A stretch of DNA of 64,000 nucleotides, from NCBI RefSeq assembly GCF_023100945.1, contig NZ_CP064689.1:4012001-4076000 (forward strand), given 5' to 3'. A model generated the notes under the pieces. The model was not told the DNA's origin and searched no databases. It saw only the letters and a program-made list of their open reading frames with translations. Below, one piece after another: positions 8,257-16,703 of the stretch; position 1 is the first letter of the stretch; each line of letters opens with the position of its first letter. The translations under genes and the position numbers were made by a program. This DNA is from Bradyrhizobium sp. 200 (GTDB lineage: Bacteria > Pseudomonadota > Alphaproteobacteria > Rhizobiales > Xanthobacteraceae).

Positions 8257-8281
8257 ATAAAACTATACGGTATCGTTTTAT
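8257..8281. promoter_or_regulatory. Candidate TetR operator 2 (patatin gene)
   Basis: A near-perfect 25-bp palindrome, ATAAAACTATACGGTATCGT then TTTAT, centred on 8269. It has the same core as operator 1 (AAAAC-N-ATAC-GGTAT-N-GTTTT). It lies in the divergent region between the patatin gene and tgt, 69 bp from the patatin start and 120 bp from tgt. Confidence 0.7.
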
Positions 8282-8400
8282 TTAACAAGCGAAAAGCTGA
8301 GAGCCCGGGCGGCTCAATTGTGTCCGGCGTGGGGCGCGGGCGGCTCGGAGCATGCATTGGGCGGTTGATTGGCCGTTCCCGGCACGCAATAAGCAGCGCC

Positions 8401-9534
8401 ATGAGTCTTCCCAATCATTTCGAATTGCTCGCCACCAATGGTACAGCCCGCACCGGCCGCCTGACCACGCCGCATGGCGTTGTGCACACGCCGGCCTTCA
8501 TGCCGGTCGGCACGGCCGGCGCCATGAAGGGCATGCACTGGCGCGAGGTGCGAGACGCCGGCGCCGATATCGTGCTCGGCAACACCTATCATCTGATGCT
8601 GCGGCCGGGCGCCGAGCGGATCGCCGCGCTCGGGGGCTTGCAAACCTTCACGGGGTGGAACGGGCCGATGCTGACGGATTCCGGCGGCTTCCAGGTGATG
8701 TCGCTCTCTGACTTGCGCAAGGTGAGCGAGAAGGCCGTGACCTTTCGCTCCCATATCGACGGCGCCAAGGTCGAGCTGTCGCCGGAGCGTTCGATCGAGG
8801 TGCAGCGGCTGCTCGGCGCCGACATCGCGATGCAGATGGACGAGTGCGTGCGGCTGCCTGCGGAGCGCGCCGACATCGAACGCGCGATGCTTCTGTCGCT
8901 ACGCTGGGCGGAGCGCAGCAAGCGGGCGTTCGAGACCGCGCCGGATGGTTACATGCTGTTCGGCATCGTGCAGGGCGGCGACATTCCCGAGATGCGCCAC
9001 ATCAGTGCGCGCGGCCTGGTCGAGATCGGCTTCCACGGTTACGCGATCGGCGGGCTTGCGGTCGGCGAGCCGCAGGCGGTGATGCTTTCGATGATCGAGG
9101 AAACCGCGCCGGCGCTGCCTGTCGATCGCCCGCGCTACCTGATGGGCGTCGGCACGCCCGAGGATCTGATGGAGGCGGTGGCGCGCGGCATCGACATGTT
9201 CGACTGCGTGCTGCCGACCCGCAACGGGCGGCACGGCATGGCGTTCACCCGCTTCGGCCAGATCAACCTCCGCAACGCCCGCCATGCCGATGATCCGCGG
9301 CCGCTTGATGAAGAAAGCAAGTGGCCCTCGGCGCGCGACTATTCCCGCGCCTATCTGCATCATCTGGTCAGGTCGGGAGAAACACTCGGCGCGATGCTGC
9401 TGTCGGAAATCAACGTGGCCTATTACCAGCATTTGATGCGGGGCATGCGCGAGGCGATCGCAAGCGGCACGTTCGAGACATTCCAAAAACAAACGCGCGC
9501 CGGGTGGGCGCGCGGTGATATTGATCCACGATAG
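8401..9534 (+). CDS. tgt: Queuine/preQ1 tRNA-guanine transglycosylase
   Basis: 377 residues. Tgt exchanges guanine-34 of GUN-anticodon tRNAs for preQ1; QueA then acts on the product. Landmarks: [15 protein letters not shown], the [11 protein letters not shown] loop with the catalytic-region [24 protein letters not shown], and the nucleophile/recognition segment [19 protein letters not shown]. Start ATG at 8401 ([14 protein letters not shown]) fits the family; an upstream in-frame extension would run through the divergent operator. Oddity: where most Tgts have the zinc ligands C-x-C-x2-C just before YSRAYLHHL, this one reads [12 protein letters not shown], with no cysteine. The fold-closing YSRAYLHHL is intact. 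Confidence 0.95.
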   Translation: MSLPNHFELLATNGTARTGRLTTPHGVVHTPAFMPVGTAGAMKGMHWREVRDAGADIVLGNTYHLMLRPGAERIAALGGLQTFTGWNGPMLTDSGGFQVMSLSDLRKVSEKAVTFRSHIDGAKVELSPERSIEVQRLLGADIAMQMDECVRLPAERADIERAMLLSLRWAERSKRAFETAPDGYMLFGIVQGGDIPEMRHISARGLVEIGFHGYAIGGLAVGEPQAVMLSMIEETAPALPVDRPRYLMGVGTPEDLMEAVARGIDMFDCVLPTRNGRHGMAFTRFGQINLRNARHADDPRPLDEESKWPSARDYSRAYLHHLVRSGETLGAMLLSEINVAYYQHLMRGMREAIASGTFETFQKQTRAGWARGDIDPR

Positions 9535-9540
9535 TTTGAA

Positions 9541-9756
9541 TCAATTACAGGCGAACCTCTTGACCGAATGTTTGGTCACGAATCCGTAACCGCAGGTGTC
9601 GCAGGTCCAGAGATAGCTGATCACATTGTCGTTGAGGTAGGCGGAAGCTTCCGCAGCCACCATGGTGTCCGCACAAACGGGGCAGGTCGGTAAATCACAG
9701 CCACGCGGATCGGGCCGGGTCGCGACGGTCGACAGGATTTCAGCAATAGCTGGCAT
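9541..9756 (-). CDS. Small zinc-ribbon-like protein
   Basis: 71 residues starting MPAIAEILSTVATRPDPRGC, preceded by a textbook ribosome site AAGGAGGT 7 bases upstream, which decides this start over a longer frame. Cysteines CDLPTCPVC (with a CPVC knuckle) and CDTCGYGF form a probable four-Cys zinc ribbon. No catalytic region; a small metal-binding or nucleic-acid-binding role is possible. It is convergent with tgt, 6 bases between stops, and divergent from cysK. Not recognised further. Confidence 0.75.
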   Translation of the reverse strand: MPAIAEILSTVATRPDPRGCDLPTCPVCADTMVAAEASAYLNDNVISYLWTCDTCGYGFVTKHSVKRFACN

Positions 9757-9998
9757 CGTGACCTCCTTGCGATTTTGCTTGATTGAAACCTCGGCGCCAT
9801 CCACTACCAAAGTCTACACAAAACCTTTGACGATGTCGCAACACAAATACGTTGATTTCGCGAAATTTAGCGACGTTCTTGTTTTGCAATGCAGCGAACT
9901 CGGAGTGCCCACAGTTCCGGCTTGCGCATCGCAGTGGCCGCCTCCTAAGTAAGAGGCCCGCCAATTCCCCGCACATGATTTGTTACAGGAGTGTTGAG

Positions 9999-10976
9999 AT
10001 GGATGCGTCGTCAGTAACGAGTGCAGCGCAACGTCCGGGGCGGGGCCGGGTTTTCGACTCCATCGTCGATGCGATCGGCGACACGCCGATCGTCCGCTTG
10101 CGCAAATTGCCGGAGGCGCATGGTGTTAGCGCAACCATCCTCGCCAAGCTCGAATATTTCAATCCGGCCGCGAGCGTGAAAGACCGCATCGGCGCGGCGA
10201 TGGTGATCGCGATGGAGAAAGCCGGCGTGATCAATGCCGACACTGTGCTGATCGAGCCGACGTCAGGCAATACCGGCATCGCGCTCGCGTTTGTCGCGGC
10301 CTCGCGCGGCTATCGGCTGAAACTGGTGATGCCGGAATCGATGTCGATCGAGCGGCGCAAGATGCTGGCCTTCCTCGGCGCCGAGATCATCCTGACGCCG
10401 GCCGCCCAAGGCATGAAGGGCTCGATCGCAACCGCCGAGGAGCTGGTGCGGACCACGCCCAACGCGGTAATGCCGCAACAGTTCAAGAACCTTGCCAATC
10501 CCGAAATCCACCGCCGCACCACGGCGGAAGAAATCTGGAACGACACCGGCGGCAATATCGATTACTTCGTCGCCGGCGTCGGCACCGGGGGCACGATCAC
10601 CGGCGTCGGGCAGGTGCTCAAGCCACGCAAGCCCAGCTTGCGGATCGTAGCCGTCGAGCCGGAGGAAAGCCCGGTGCTGTCGGGCGGGCAGCATACGCCG
10701 CACAAGATTCAGGGCATCGGCGCCGGCTTCGTTCCGGACATCCTGGATCGTTCCGTCATCGACGAGATCGTCAAGGTCAACGGCCCCACGGCGATCGAAA
10801 TGTCGCGCGCGCTGGCGCGCATGGAAGGCATTCCCGGCGGCATTTCCTCGGGCGCTGCGATCGCGGCGGCGCTGACGATCGGCAAGCGTCCCGAGAGCGC
10901 CGGCAAGACCATCCTCGCCATCGTGCCGTCGTTCTCCGAGCGCTATTTATCGACCGCACTGTTTGAAGGAATCTAG
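9999..10976 (+). CDS. cysK: Cysteine synthase (O-acetylserine sulfhydrylase)
   Basis: 325 residues. A PLP enzyme that makes cysteine from O-acetylserine and sulfide. The PLP-lysine is K61 in [11 protein letters not shown], the substrate loop [11 protein letters not shown] is at 88-98, and the phosphate-binding [16 protein letters not shown] and GISSGAA motifs follow. The start at 9999 ([20 protein letters not shown]) lies after an aggag ribosome site (acaggagtgttgag). A 49-residue upstream extension has no family similarity. The next gene starts 2 bases after the stop, so the two are probably one transcript, ended by the terminator at 11286. Confidence 0.95.
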   Translation: MDASSVTSAAQRPGRGRVFDSIVDAIGDTPIVRLRKLPEAHGVSATILAKLEYFNPAASVKDRIGAAMVIAMEKAGVINADTVLIEPTSGNTGIALAFVAASRGYRLKLVMPESMSIERRKMLAFLGAEIILTPAAQGMKGSIATAEELVRTTPNAVMPQQFKNLANPEIHRRTTAEEIWNDTGGNIDYFVAGVGTGGTITGVGQVLKPRKPSLRIVAVEPEESPVLSGGQHTPHKIQGIGAGFVPDILDRSVIDEIVKVNGPTAIEMSRALARMEGIPGGISSGAAIAAALTIGKRPESAGKTILAIVPSFSERYLSTALFEGI

Positions 10977-10978
10977 CG

Positions 10979-11218
10979 ATGGCAGATCAGCCGCGGCGAC
11001 CGAGAACCTTGAACGATGCGCGCACCGAAGCCGAGGCAGCGTTCAAGAGGACCACGACCAAGGTGGCGGAGGCGCCACCCAGGCAAGCCGCCGTTCCCGG
11101 TGTCCGCGAGCAGGTCACCTTGCGCATCGATCAGGACGTGCTGGAATGGTTTCAGGAGGGCGGTCCCGGCTGGCAGGATCGTATCAACGAAGCGCTGCGT
11201 AAGGCCGCGGGCAAGTAG
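10979..11218 (+). CDS. BrnA-like antitoxin-family protein (no BrnT partner)
   Basis: 79 residues. The C-terminal half VTLRIDQDVLEWFQEGGPGW QDRINEALRKA matches the ribbon-helix-helix-like domain of BrnA antitoxins (DUF4415 type). The N-terminal half is basic and disordered (RRPRTLNDARTEAEAAFKRT). BrnA normally follows a brnT ribonuclease gene; here the upstream gene is cysK, two bases away, and no BrnT is seen. It could be an orphan that serves as a DNA-binding regulator, perhaps of the cysK transcript (inference). Confidence 0.75.
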   Translation: MADQPRRPRTLNDARTEAEAAFKRTTTKVAEAPPRQAAVPGVREQVTLRIDQDVLEWFQEGGPGWQDRINEALRKAAGK

Positions 11219-11285
11219 CGCAGGGCAAATACAACGACGCGGTCCGCATCGATTTGCGAAGCGTAAAATGAGAAATGCAAAATGA

Positions 11286-11316
11286 AAAGGCCCGGGATCG
11301 TCCCGGGCCTTTTTGA
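11286..11316. terminator. Bidirectional intrinsic terminator
   Basis: Perfect 12-bp stem AAAGGCCCGGGA (11286-11297) and TCCCGGGCCTTT (11301-11312) with a 3-base loop and T/A runs on both sides. It sits between the convergent cysK operon and the caspase-like gene and can end both. Confidence 0.93.
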
Positions 11317-11335
11317 TAGATACGTCCGCTCGCCG

Positions 11336-12754
11336 TTAGCGCAGCATGCCACCGACGACACCGCCGATGAAGCGTCCGGCGCCGGCCGGGTCGGGGCCGC
11401 TGTTGTTATAGTGGCGCTGCGGCGGCGCCTGCTGGGGCTGTGATTGCGCCTGGCCGCTGCTCGGGGCGCGGCGCTTGGGCCGCTCCTCGTCGGAACTCGC
11501 GGTCGGCGCGGCTGCGACGATCTCGGTCAGCAACGCCTTGTGCTGCAGCTTGTTGAGGTAGCCACTCTTGGGATAGCCGCGTGCGGCCTGCCAGCGCGTG
11601 ATCACGGCGCGGGTCGATTGGTCGAACTGGCCGGTGGCCTTGATATCGAAGCCGAGGCCGGTCAGACGGCGCTGCACGTCGCGGCGCTGGCCCTTGTCGA
11701 GGCCGATCTGATCCTCGGTGGTTTGGTTCGCTTCGTCCTTGAAGGTCGCGGGATCGATACCGGTGCTCAGGTTGCGGGTGGCATCGGGTTTGGGACCGGC
11801 CTCCAGCGAGGCAATGCGTGACAAGGCCAGCGAGCGGAACTGACCGTTGGGATAGTTGGTCAGATAGGCGTTGAGTTCTTCCGGCTTGTTGGAATCCTTG
11901 ATCGAGCGCCAGAACTCCAGTTCCACGTCCGACGCCTTTGAAGCGCCCGCCGCCGGCGTTGCAGCCGCCACGGCGCCCGGCGCTGGCGCGCCGTTCAGGT
12001 AGACCGTGCCGATCAGGTTGGTGTGACCCCAGGGCAATTGTCCCTTGTTGGTCTCCTCATTGACCTGGGCGCGGACCTTGGTCATCGCCTGCTGTATCTC
12101 GACGCCGGGCTGGGTGAGGTTGGCGAGAAGGGCGCGCGTGAACGGGCTGTTGTTGCCTTCCTGGCCGTCGAGCGCGGTCTGGCCCGGGCCGGTCGCGAAT
12201 GCGATCAGCGTGCCTTCGCCGGACTTCATTTCGGCCAGACCCGTCTGCACGTTGACGCTGCGGGTCGCGGAGTTCGACTTGATCTTGGCCGCAAACGGGT
12301 TGTCGCGGCAGGCATCGAGGAACACCAGCTTGACCTTGGCGTCGCCCATGGTCTGCTCGAGCGTGAGGTCGATATTGATCGCGGCGCCCAGCTTGACGTC
12401 CATTTCGGATTTGATGTCGGCGTCGATCGGCAACAGATAGTTGGTGCCACTGATAGCGATGCCGTGACCGGCGTAGAAGAACAGCGCGACGTCGGCGCCT
12501 TGCGCCTTCTTGCCGAAGTCGAGCAGCCGCTCGGTCATCTTGTCGCGCGTGAGATTGGAGCCCTCGACCACTTCGAATCCGACGTTGCGGAGCGTCGCGG
12601 CCATCGCCTTGGCATCGACCGACGGGTTCGGCAGCGGGGCAACGTTCTTGTAGGCGCCGTTACCGACGACGAAGGCAACACGCTTTTCGGCGCTGGCGGC
12701 GCCTGCCGTAAAGACCATGCAGACGACGGACAAAATGAGGGTTGGGTAGCGCAT
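11336..12754 (-). CDS. Caspase-family (C14) peptidase with peptidoglycan-binding-like C-domain
   Basis: 472 residues. Signal peptide 1-22, then a p20-like caspase domain: KRVAFVVGNGAYKNVAPLPN, catalytic His97 in FFYAGHG and Cys149 in LVFLDACRDNPF. After an Ala/Pro linker comes a helical region (VELEFWRSIKDSNKPEELNA) and a peptidoglycan-binding-like helical unit (LDKGQRRDVQRRLTGLGFD ... RAVITRWQAARG). The tail is Gln/Pro-rich and ends GRFIGGVVGGMLR. These exported caspase-like proteins are common in Bradyrhizobium; substrates are not known. The gene is convergent to the cysK unit. A palindrome resembling a CRP/FNR-family site lies about 145 bp upstream. Confidence 0.9.
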   Translation of the reverse strand: MRYPTLILSVVCMVFTAGAASAEKRVAFVVGNGAYKNVAPLPNPSVDAKAMAATLRNVGFEVVEGSNLTRDKMTERLLDFGKKAQGADVALFFYAGHGIAISGTNYLLPIDADIKSEMDVKLGAAINIDLTLEQTMGDAKVKLVFLDACRDNPFAAKIKSNSATRSVNVQTGLAEMKSGEGTLIAFATGPGQTALDGQEGNNSPFTRALLANLTQPGVEIQQAMTKVRAQVNEETNKGQLPWGHTNLIGTVYLNGAPAPGAVAAATPAAGASKASDVELEFWRSIKDSNKPEELNAYLTNYPNGQFRSLALSRIASLEAGPKPDATRNLSTGIDPATFKDEANQTTEDQIGLDKGQRRDVQRRLTGLGFDIKATGQFDQSTRAVITRWQAARGYPKSGYLNKLQHKALLTEIVAAAPTASSDEERPKRRAPSSGQAQSQPQQAPPQRHYNNSGPDPAGAGRFIGGVVGGMLR

Positions 12755-12899
12755 AGGAAATCCCCCTGCAGAATCAACAAAGGCTTTGATTGTAACGCTG
12801 GCTGGACATTACAAAAAAACCCGCGCTTCGCGCCACAAAAAAGCAGGCGAAACAACCAAATTGGGGCCATCCGTTACCGTAGCAGCACGCTTTCGTCGC

Positions 12900-12913
12900 G
12901 TGATCCAGATCAC
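12900..12913. promoter_or_regulatory. Candidate CRP/FNR-family operator
   Basis: GTGATCCAGATCAC, a perfect 6-bp inverted repeat with a 2-base centre, fitting GTGA-N6-TCAC and close to the FixK/FNR box TTGAT-N4-ATCAA. It lies upstream of the caspase-like gene (start 12754) and downstream of the EamA transporter stop. Confidence 0.4.
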
Positions 12914-12930
12914 AGCCAGGCAAATAAAAT

Positions 12931-13809
12931 TCAGCTTCGGGCGGATGCCTTAGTCGAAGGATTCGGTTTCAGGTTCAACAGATTGCCGGTGAGAATGAGC
13001 GCGGCGCCGAGCGCGGTGAACAGATCCAGCCGTTCCGAATAGATCAGCCAGCCGGCGGCGGCGCTCAACGGAACCCGCAGAAAATCCATCGGGATCACCA
13101 CGGTGGCATCCGCATGCAGCATCGCGCGCGCCATGCAGTAATGGGAGACTGTGCCGCAGAACGCGATCACCACGACCCAGCCCCAGATATGCGCTGGCGG
13201 CCACGTCCAGACGTAGAGTGCGGGAAGGAGACCTGCCACCGATTGCACCACCAGCATCCAGAACAGGATCGCGAGCGTCTGCTCGGTCCGGGTGAGCGAC
13301 TTGACCATCGCGACCGACACGCCGAACCCGACTGCCGCCGCCAATGCGACCAACTGGCCCGGATTGACCTCGCTGGTCGTGGGGCGAACGATCACGACGA
13401 CGCCGACGATACCGAGCACGATCGCCGCGATCTTCCAGATTGTCATGCGCTCGCCGAGAAAGGTCGCGGCCAGGATCGCGGTCCAGATCGGCATGGTGAA
13501 TTCGATCGCCACCACCTGGCCGATCGGGATCAGGGTGAGCGCAAGGAACCAGCCGAACTGCGCGCCGTAGTGAATGAGGTTGCGCGCAATATGCTGCGGC
13601 AGCCGCGCGGTCCGCATCGCGCCAAATCCTCCGCTCGCGTGGATCAGCGGGTACAGCATCAGGAAGCCGAGGATCGAACGCATCTCCATGAGCTGGAACA
13701 GGTTGATCTCGCGCGCCGCCTCGCGTCCGGCGACCGCTACGATCACCGTCAGGCTGAGCCAGCCGGCCATCCACAGCGCGGCCAGGATTTTGGATTGTGT
13801 GCGGTCCAT
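12931..13809 (-). CDS. EamA/DMT-family transporter
   Basis: About 292 residues from MDRTQSKILAALWMAGWLSL, with ten predicted membrane helices in the two five-helix EamA repeats (for example TLIPIGQVVAIEFTMPIWTA ILAATFLGE, and AMLHADATVVIPMDFLRVPL SAAAGWLIYSE). Such carriers export small metabolites; the substrate cannot be read. A longer start at 13875 adds 22 polar residues; neither start has a good ribosome site. The tail is basic (LKPNPSTKASARS). It is transcribed towards the caspase-like gene with 176 bases between. Confidence 0.85.
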   Translation of the reverse strand: MDRTQSKILAALWMAGWLSLTVIVAVAGREAAREINLFQLMEMRSILGFLMLYPLIHASGGFGAMRTARLPQHIARNLIHYGAQFGWFLALTLIPIGQVVAIEFTMPIWTAILAATFLGERMTIWKIAAIVLGIVGVVVIVRPTTSEVNPGQLVALAAAVGFGVSVAMVKSLTRTEQTLAILFWMLVVQSVAGLLPALYVWTWPPAHIWGWVVVIAFCGTVSHYCMARAMLHADATVVIPMDFLRVPLSAAAGWLIYSERLDLFTALGAALILTGNLLNLKPNPSTKASARS

Positions 13810-13971
13810 TGGGCCAGCGAGGAGGTTTTGGGGCAGGCCGGTATCGGCGAGCGCGCCGTGATTTGCAACTCGCAAATGCGCGGGGGCAGCGATGCGCGGG
13901 ATCGCAATTTCGCTGTGGGAGCGGTTGCCGGTTCAGTGCTAAGAGCGGCGGTCTCAAGGGAGGACTTACGC

Positions 13972-14370
13972 ATGCGCATCTTGCAACCGGCCGAATGGTC
14001 GAAACCCCGCGGCTTCTCGCACGGTGTCGAGGTCGACGGTCCTGGCAAATGGATCGTGCTGGCCGGCCAGACCGGCGGCGACGAAAAGGGCGATTATGCC
14101 CCCGACATGGCCGCCCAGGTCGGCACGGCGCTGAAGCGCATCGTCAAGCTGCTTGGGGAAGCCGGCGCGGGACCGGAGCACATCGTCCGCCTGACCTGGT
14201 ACCTGACCAGCCGCAGCGAATACGAAGCCGCAGGTCCCGGCACCGGTGCAGCCTGGAAGGAAACGCTCGGGCGCAACTTCCCGCCATCGACGTTGCTCTA
14301 CATCGACGGGCTGGTCGACGTCAGGGCCAAGGTCGAAATCGAAGTCACCGCCTACGTGCCCAAGGTTTAG
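13972..14370 (+). CDS. RidA/YjgF-family protein
   Basis: 132 residues. Start MRILQPAEWSKPRGFSHGVE lies 8 bases after GGGAGGA. The RidA fold is visible: KWIVLAGQTGGDEKG, AAQVGTALKRIVKLLGEAGA, EHIVRLTWYLTSRSEY, and the closing PPSTLLYIDGLVDVRAKVEI EVTAYVP. The Arg of canonical RidA (in the ARxAV segment) corresponds to VDVRAKVEIE. RidA deaminates reactive enamines/imines arising from PLP enzymes; other members have different roles, so the exact activity is uncertain. It is divergent from the EamA transporter. Confidence 0.85.
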   Translation: MRILQPAEWSKPRGFSHGVEVDGPGKWIVLAGQTGGDEKGDYAPDMAAQVGTALKRIVKLLGEAGAGPEHIVRLTWYLTSRSEYEAAGPGTGAAWKETLGRNFPPSTLLYIDGLVDVRAKVEIEVTAYVPKV

Positions 14371-14477
14371 TGTTCAAGGCTTAGTGTCCAAGGCCTGACA
14401 AGGCGTAACCAGACATCATGTGGACCGGGCGCTTTCCACGTCACGCGCCGGAAAAGACAAAAGGATACCTCGAACCA

Positions 14478-14678
14478 ATGACCACTCGATCGACCTCCGC
14501 AGATTTCGTGACCGCCTTCGCAACCGGCTGGCCCGAGCACCAGCCCGACATCATGGTGCTGTCGCTGACCACGCACCGGGGCGTGCAGGATTTTGCGTTC
14601 AACAAGGAGCAGGCTCTGTTGATCGCCAAGACGATCAAGGAGACCGCGGCGAAACTTGAGAAGCCGAAGACGAGCTAA
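14478..14678 (+). CDS. Small conserved-looking hypothetical protein
   Basis: 66 residues from MTTRSTSADFVTAFATGWPE. The body reads PDIMVLSLTTHRGVQDFAFN KEQALLIAKTIKETAAKL, an even mix of strand and helix without signal peptide or membrane segment. It follows the RidA gene by about 107 bases. I do not recognise a family. An earlier in-frame start (14418) adds 20 basic residues but no ribosome site. Confidence 0.55.
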   Translation: MTTRSTSADFVTAFATGWPEHQPDIMVLSLTTHRGVQDFAFNKEQALLIAKTIKETAAKLEKPKTS

Positions 14679-14704
14679 GCGCTAACAAATCGCGCCTCTG
14701 GAGC

Positions 14705-14732
14705 CTGTCATCGCCCGCGCGGGCGATGACAG
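14705..14732. repeat. Perfect 28-bp palindrome
   Basis: CTGTCATCGCCCGCGCGGGC then GATGACAG reads identically on both strands. It separates the small gene at 14478 from a convergent gene. Probably a hairpin terminator or repeat element; no T-run follows. Confidence 0.7.
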
Positions 14733-14742
14733 TTGAGGGAAG

Positions 14743-15312
14743 CTACTTCGACAGCGAAATATGGGCAGCGCGGAACTGGCTGTCGGCTTTCATGGCGATC
14801 TGCTGCTTGTTGCCGGTGGTCTTCAGCGCGATGCTGGCCCCGAAGCCCGCCGCCTGGGCGATCACCTGGAAACTGCCGTTGGCGCCACGGCCCTGGATGT
14901 TGCCGCCGATATTCCGGCTGGTCTCGCTCCAGGTGCCGCTGACTTCGCCGCCTGCTGCGACCACCGCGGCTTGCAGGTTGAACCTGTAGGCGTCGCTGGC
15001 GCAGGTGAGGCTCATGTCCATGCTGGCACCGATAACCTTATAGGTCGCACGGCAGCGGATGCGCTCGCTCGATCCATCGTCCAGCGTCACGGTGCCGGGA
15101 CCGGACCAGGTGCCGGCCATGCCGGCGAAGGCGCTGGATTGGGCGTAGCCTGTGGAGGCCGCGAAGGCCGCCAAAAAAAACGCGACGGCTGCAAATGTCA
15201 GCCGCCGCGCTTTGGCGAAAATTTCTGAAGCGAAAAATTCTGAAGTCCGGCTTGCCTTACTGACGGGACGCTTCCCATCGACCGCTGCACGCGACACCCG
15301 CTGAAGCGCCAT
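14743..15312 (-). CDS. Secreted hypothetical protein
   Basis: About 189 residues from Met at 15312. A hydrophobic export segment (RLTFAAVAFFLAAFAASTGYAQ) follows a long basic lead, so the true start may be a later non-ATG codon. The mature part is beta-rich: SSAFAGMAGTWSGPGTVTLD DGSSERIRCRATYKVIGASM, then YRFNLQAAVVAAGGEVSGTW SETSRNIGGNIQG. This layout resembles small beta-barrel or lipocalin-like secreted proteins in Bradyrhizobium. It overlaps the upstream gene (ending 15257) if 15312 is used. Function unknown. Confidence 0.6.
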   Translation of the reverse strand: MALQRVSRAAVDGKRPVSKASRTSEFFASEIFAKARRLTFAAVAFFLAAFAASTGYAQSSAFAGMAGTWSGPGTVTLDDGSSERIRCRATYKVIGASMDMSLTCASDAYRFNLQAAVVAAGGEVSGTWSETSRNIGGNIQGRGANGSFQVIAQAAGFGASIALKTTGNKQQIAMKADSQFRAAHISLSK

Positions 15313-15610
15313 TCCATTTCCCCGATCCGGAGTTGCCACTGAGTTGACCGTTCGCATATGCACCATTGATCGAGACTCGCACAAGTCCCCCGCTGCCGAC
15401 ACTGCCGGAAACCGGACCGCCCGAAATCTTGCCGTCGGTGACATTCACGGTCGACGTAGTCTGCGCATCGCAACTGCCCGTTTTTGTGACAACGGTAACC
15501 TGCCAAAGGCCGTCATAGGGCGACTGGGCGGAAGCCGGAGCTGCGGCCAGGGTCGCGGCGGAGGCAAGAAACGAAGCAAGCAAAATGTCGCTGATGCGAT
15601 TGGCGCGCAT
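15257..15610 (-). CDS. Small secreted hypothetical protein
   Basis: 117 residues with a signal peptide MRANRISDILLASFLASAAT ending near ASAQ. The mature domain is a short beta-rich unit with two Cys pairs possible (TGSCDAQTTSTVNVTDG and GVACSGRW) and Gly/Ser-rich repeats. Immediately followed by another secreted protein on the same strand, with a small overlap, so probably one operon. No family recognised. Confidence 0.65.
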   Translation of the reverse strand: MRANRISDILLASFLASAATLAAAPASAQSPYDGLWQVTVVTKTGSCDAQTTSTVNVTDGKISGGPVSGSVGSGGLVRVSINGAYANGQLSGNSGSGKWNGASAGVACSGRWEASRQ

Positions 15611-15813
15611 GGATCAAATCCTTGAGATGTGTGTGATGACGTACCTTATCTGGTCACAATGTGTCCAAACTTGGGTGCGACGCAGCACTGCGGAAAGTTC
15701 CCGAGATCTCAAACACATCAAGGTGAATCCGGTTCCAGGCGTGGAACGAAAAAAACGCCATTTTGGTCACGATTCGAGGCTTGGCGGGCATTTCTGAGGT
15801 ATTGAGGTAGGGT

Positions 15814-16413
15814 TCAATGCTTTGCGTCCGACAAGCTCGGCGCTTTGGTGGCGAACTCCTCGTCCTGCGGCGTCGCAGGAAGGTTGTTGTGGGTCCTGGC
15901 GTGAAAGATGACGTCAGCGAGCAATTTCTGGCCGAGCGGGGCCAGCGCGCGCTCCCAGAGCTCGCGTGCAGTCTCACCTTTCTTGACGAATACCCACTCC
16001 TGCGCGGCGATGGCGCCGGCATCCATGCGGTCGGCGAGGTGGTAGACGGTGCCGCCGGCGATCGGATCGCCTTCCTTGATGGTCCATTCGACCGCAGCGA
16101 TGCCGCGATGCCGGGGCAGGAGCGAAGGGTGATAGCCGATGCCGCCGAGCTTGGCGGCGGCCAGCGCCTCCCGGGTGACGCGGGCATGGCTATGGGCGGT
16201 CACGATCAGGTCGGTCGCGGGCGCGATTTCAGACGCGATGACGAATTTCGGATCGGCCTGCACGACGACCTCGATCCTGGCGGCCCGCGCGGTGGCGGCA
16301 AGCCGATCTTCGCCATCGTGAACGACAACGCGGACGATTTCGACCCCGTGTTGGCGCAGCGTGTTGAATGTCGTTACGCCGAAATGGCGGGAACCGACCA
16401 GGGTGATCCGCAT
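15814..16413 (-). CDS. Formyltransferase-fold protein (Fmt-like, N-domain only)
   Basis: 199 residues. The formyl transferase N-terminal fold: MRITLVGSRHFGVTTFNTLR, then LIVTAHSHARVTREALAAA, and the 10-formyl-THF-binding loop GIGYHPSLLPRHRG followed by VEWTIKEGDPIAGGTVYHLA DRMDAG. In Fmt the usual loop is xxHPSLLPxxRG; here it is intact, with Asp in the MDAGAI segment. It lacks the C-terminal tRNA-binding domain, so it is not the initiator-tRNA formylase; it may modify a sugar nucleotide or another amine. Isolated gene. Confidence 0.75.
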   Translation of the reverse strand: MRITLVGSRHFGVTTFNTLRQHGVEIVRVVVHDGEDRLAATARAARIEVVVQADPKFVIASEIAPATDLIVTAHSHARVTREALAAAKLGGIGYHPSLLPRHRGIAAVEWTIKEGDPIAGGTVYHLADRMDAGAIAAQEWVFVKKGETARELWERALAPLGQKLLADVIFHARTHNNLPATPQDEEFATKAPSLSDAKH

Positions 16414-16703
16414 GTGTTCTGTCCGTCGTTAATCAGGCCGGTATGCCGATAGCACACCATCGCGGCCCGTTTCGACGCTGGCCCCGGGGCTTTAGGGTTA
16501 TCAACAGGGCTGGGCGGCGGCGCTAGTCTTTGACGGGCTCCATCCCCGCCAGGCATCGGCCGGTTCTCGTCATCCGTAGATTTCCCCCAATGCGCCTCCG
16601 ACCATAGGTCGGGGCGGCGCCGGCCTGCGTGCGTGGCATCACAGCGCCACGAACGATGCGGCGCTACGGTTCGGGCCAAGATTATCAACCACGGACTATC
16701 AGC
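16414..16703. other. Intergenic, divergent
   Basis: Lies between the formyltransferase-fold gene and a membrane-protein gene transcribed the other way. I see no repeat, RNA gene or terminator. It should hold both promoters. Confidence 0.4.

Noticed and set aside
8122..8400. Upstream extension of tgt
   Set aside because: Passes through the TetR-type operator and has no family similarity.
13114..13971. Upstream extension of the RidA frame
   Set aside because: Antisense to the EamA gene; the clear ribosome site at 13972 and the family start rule it out.
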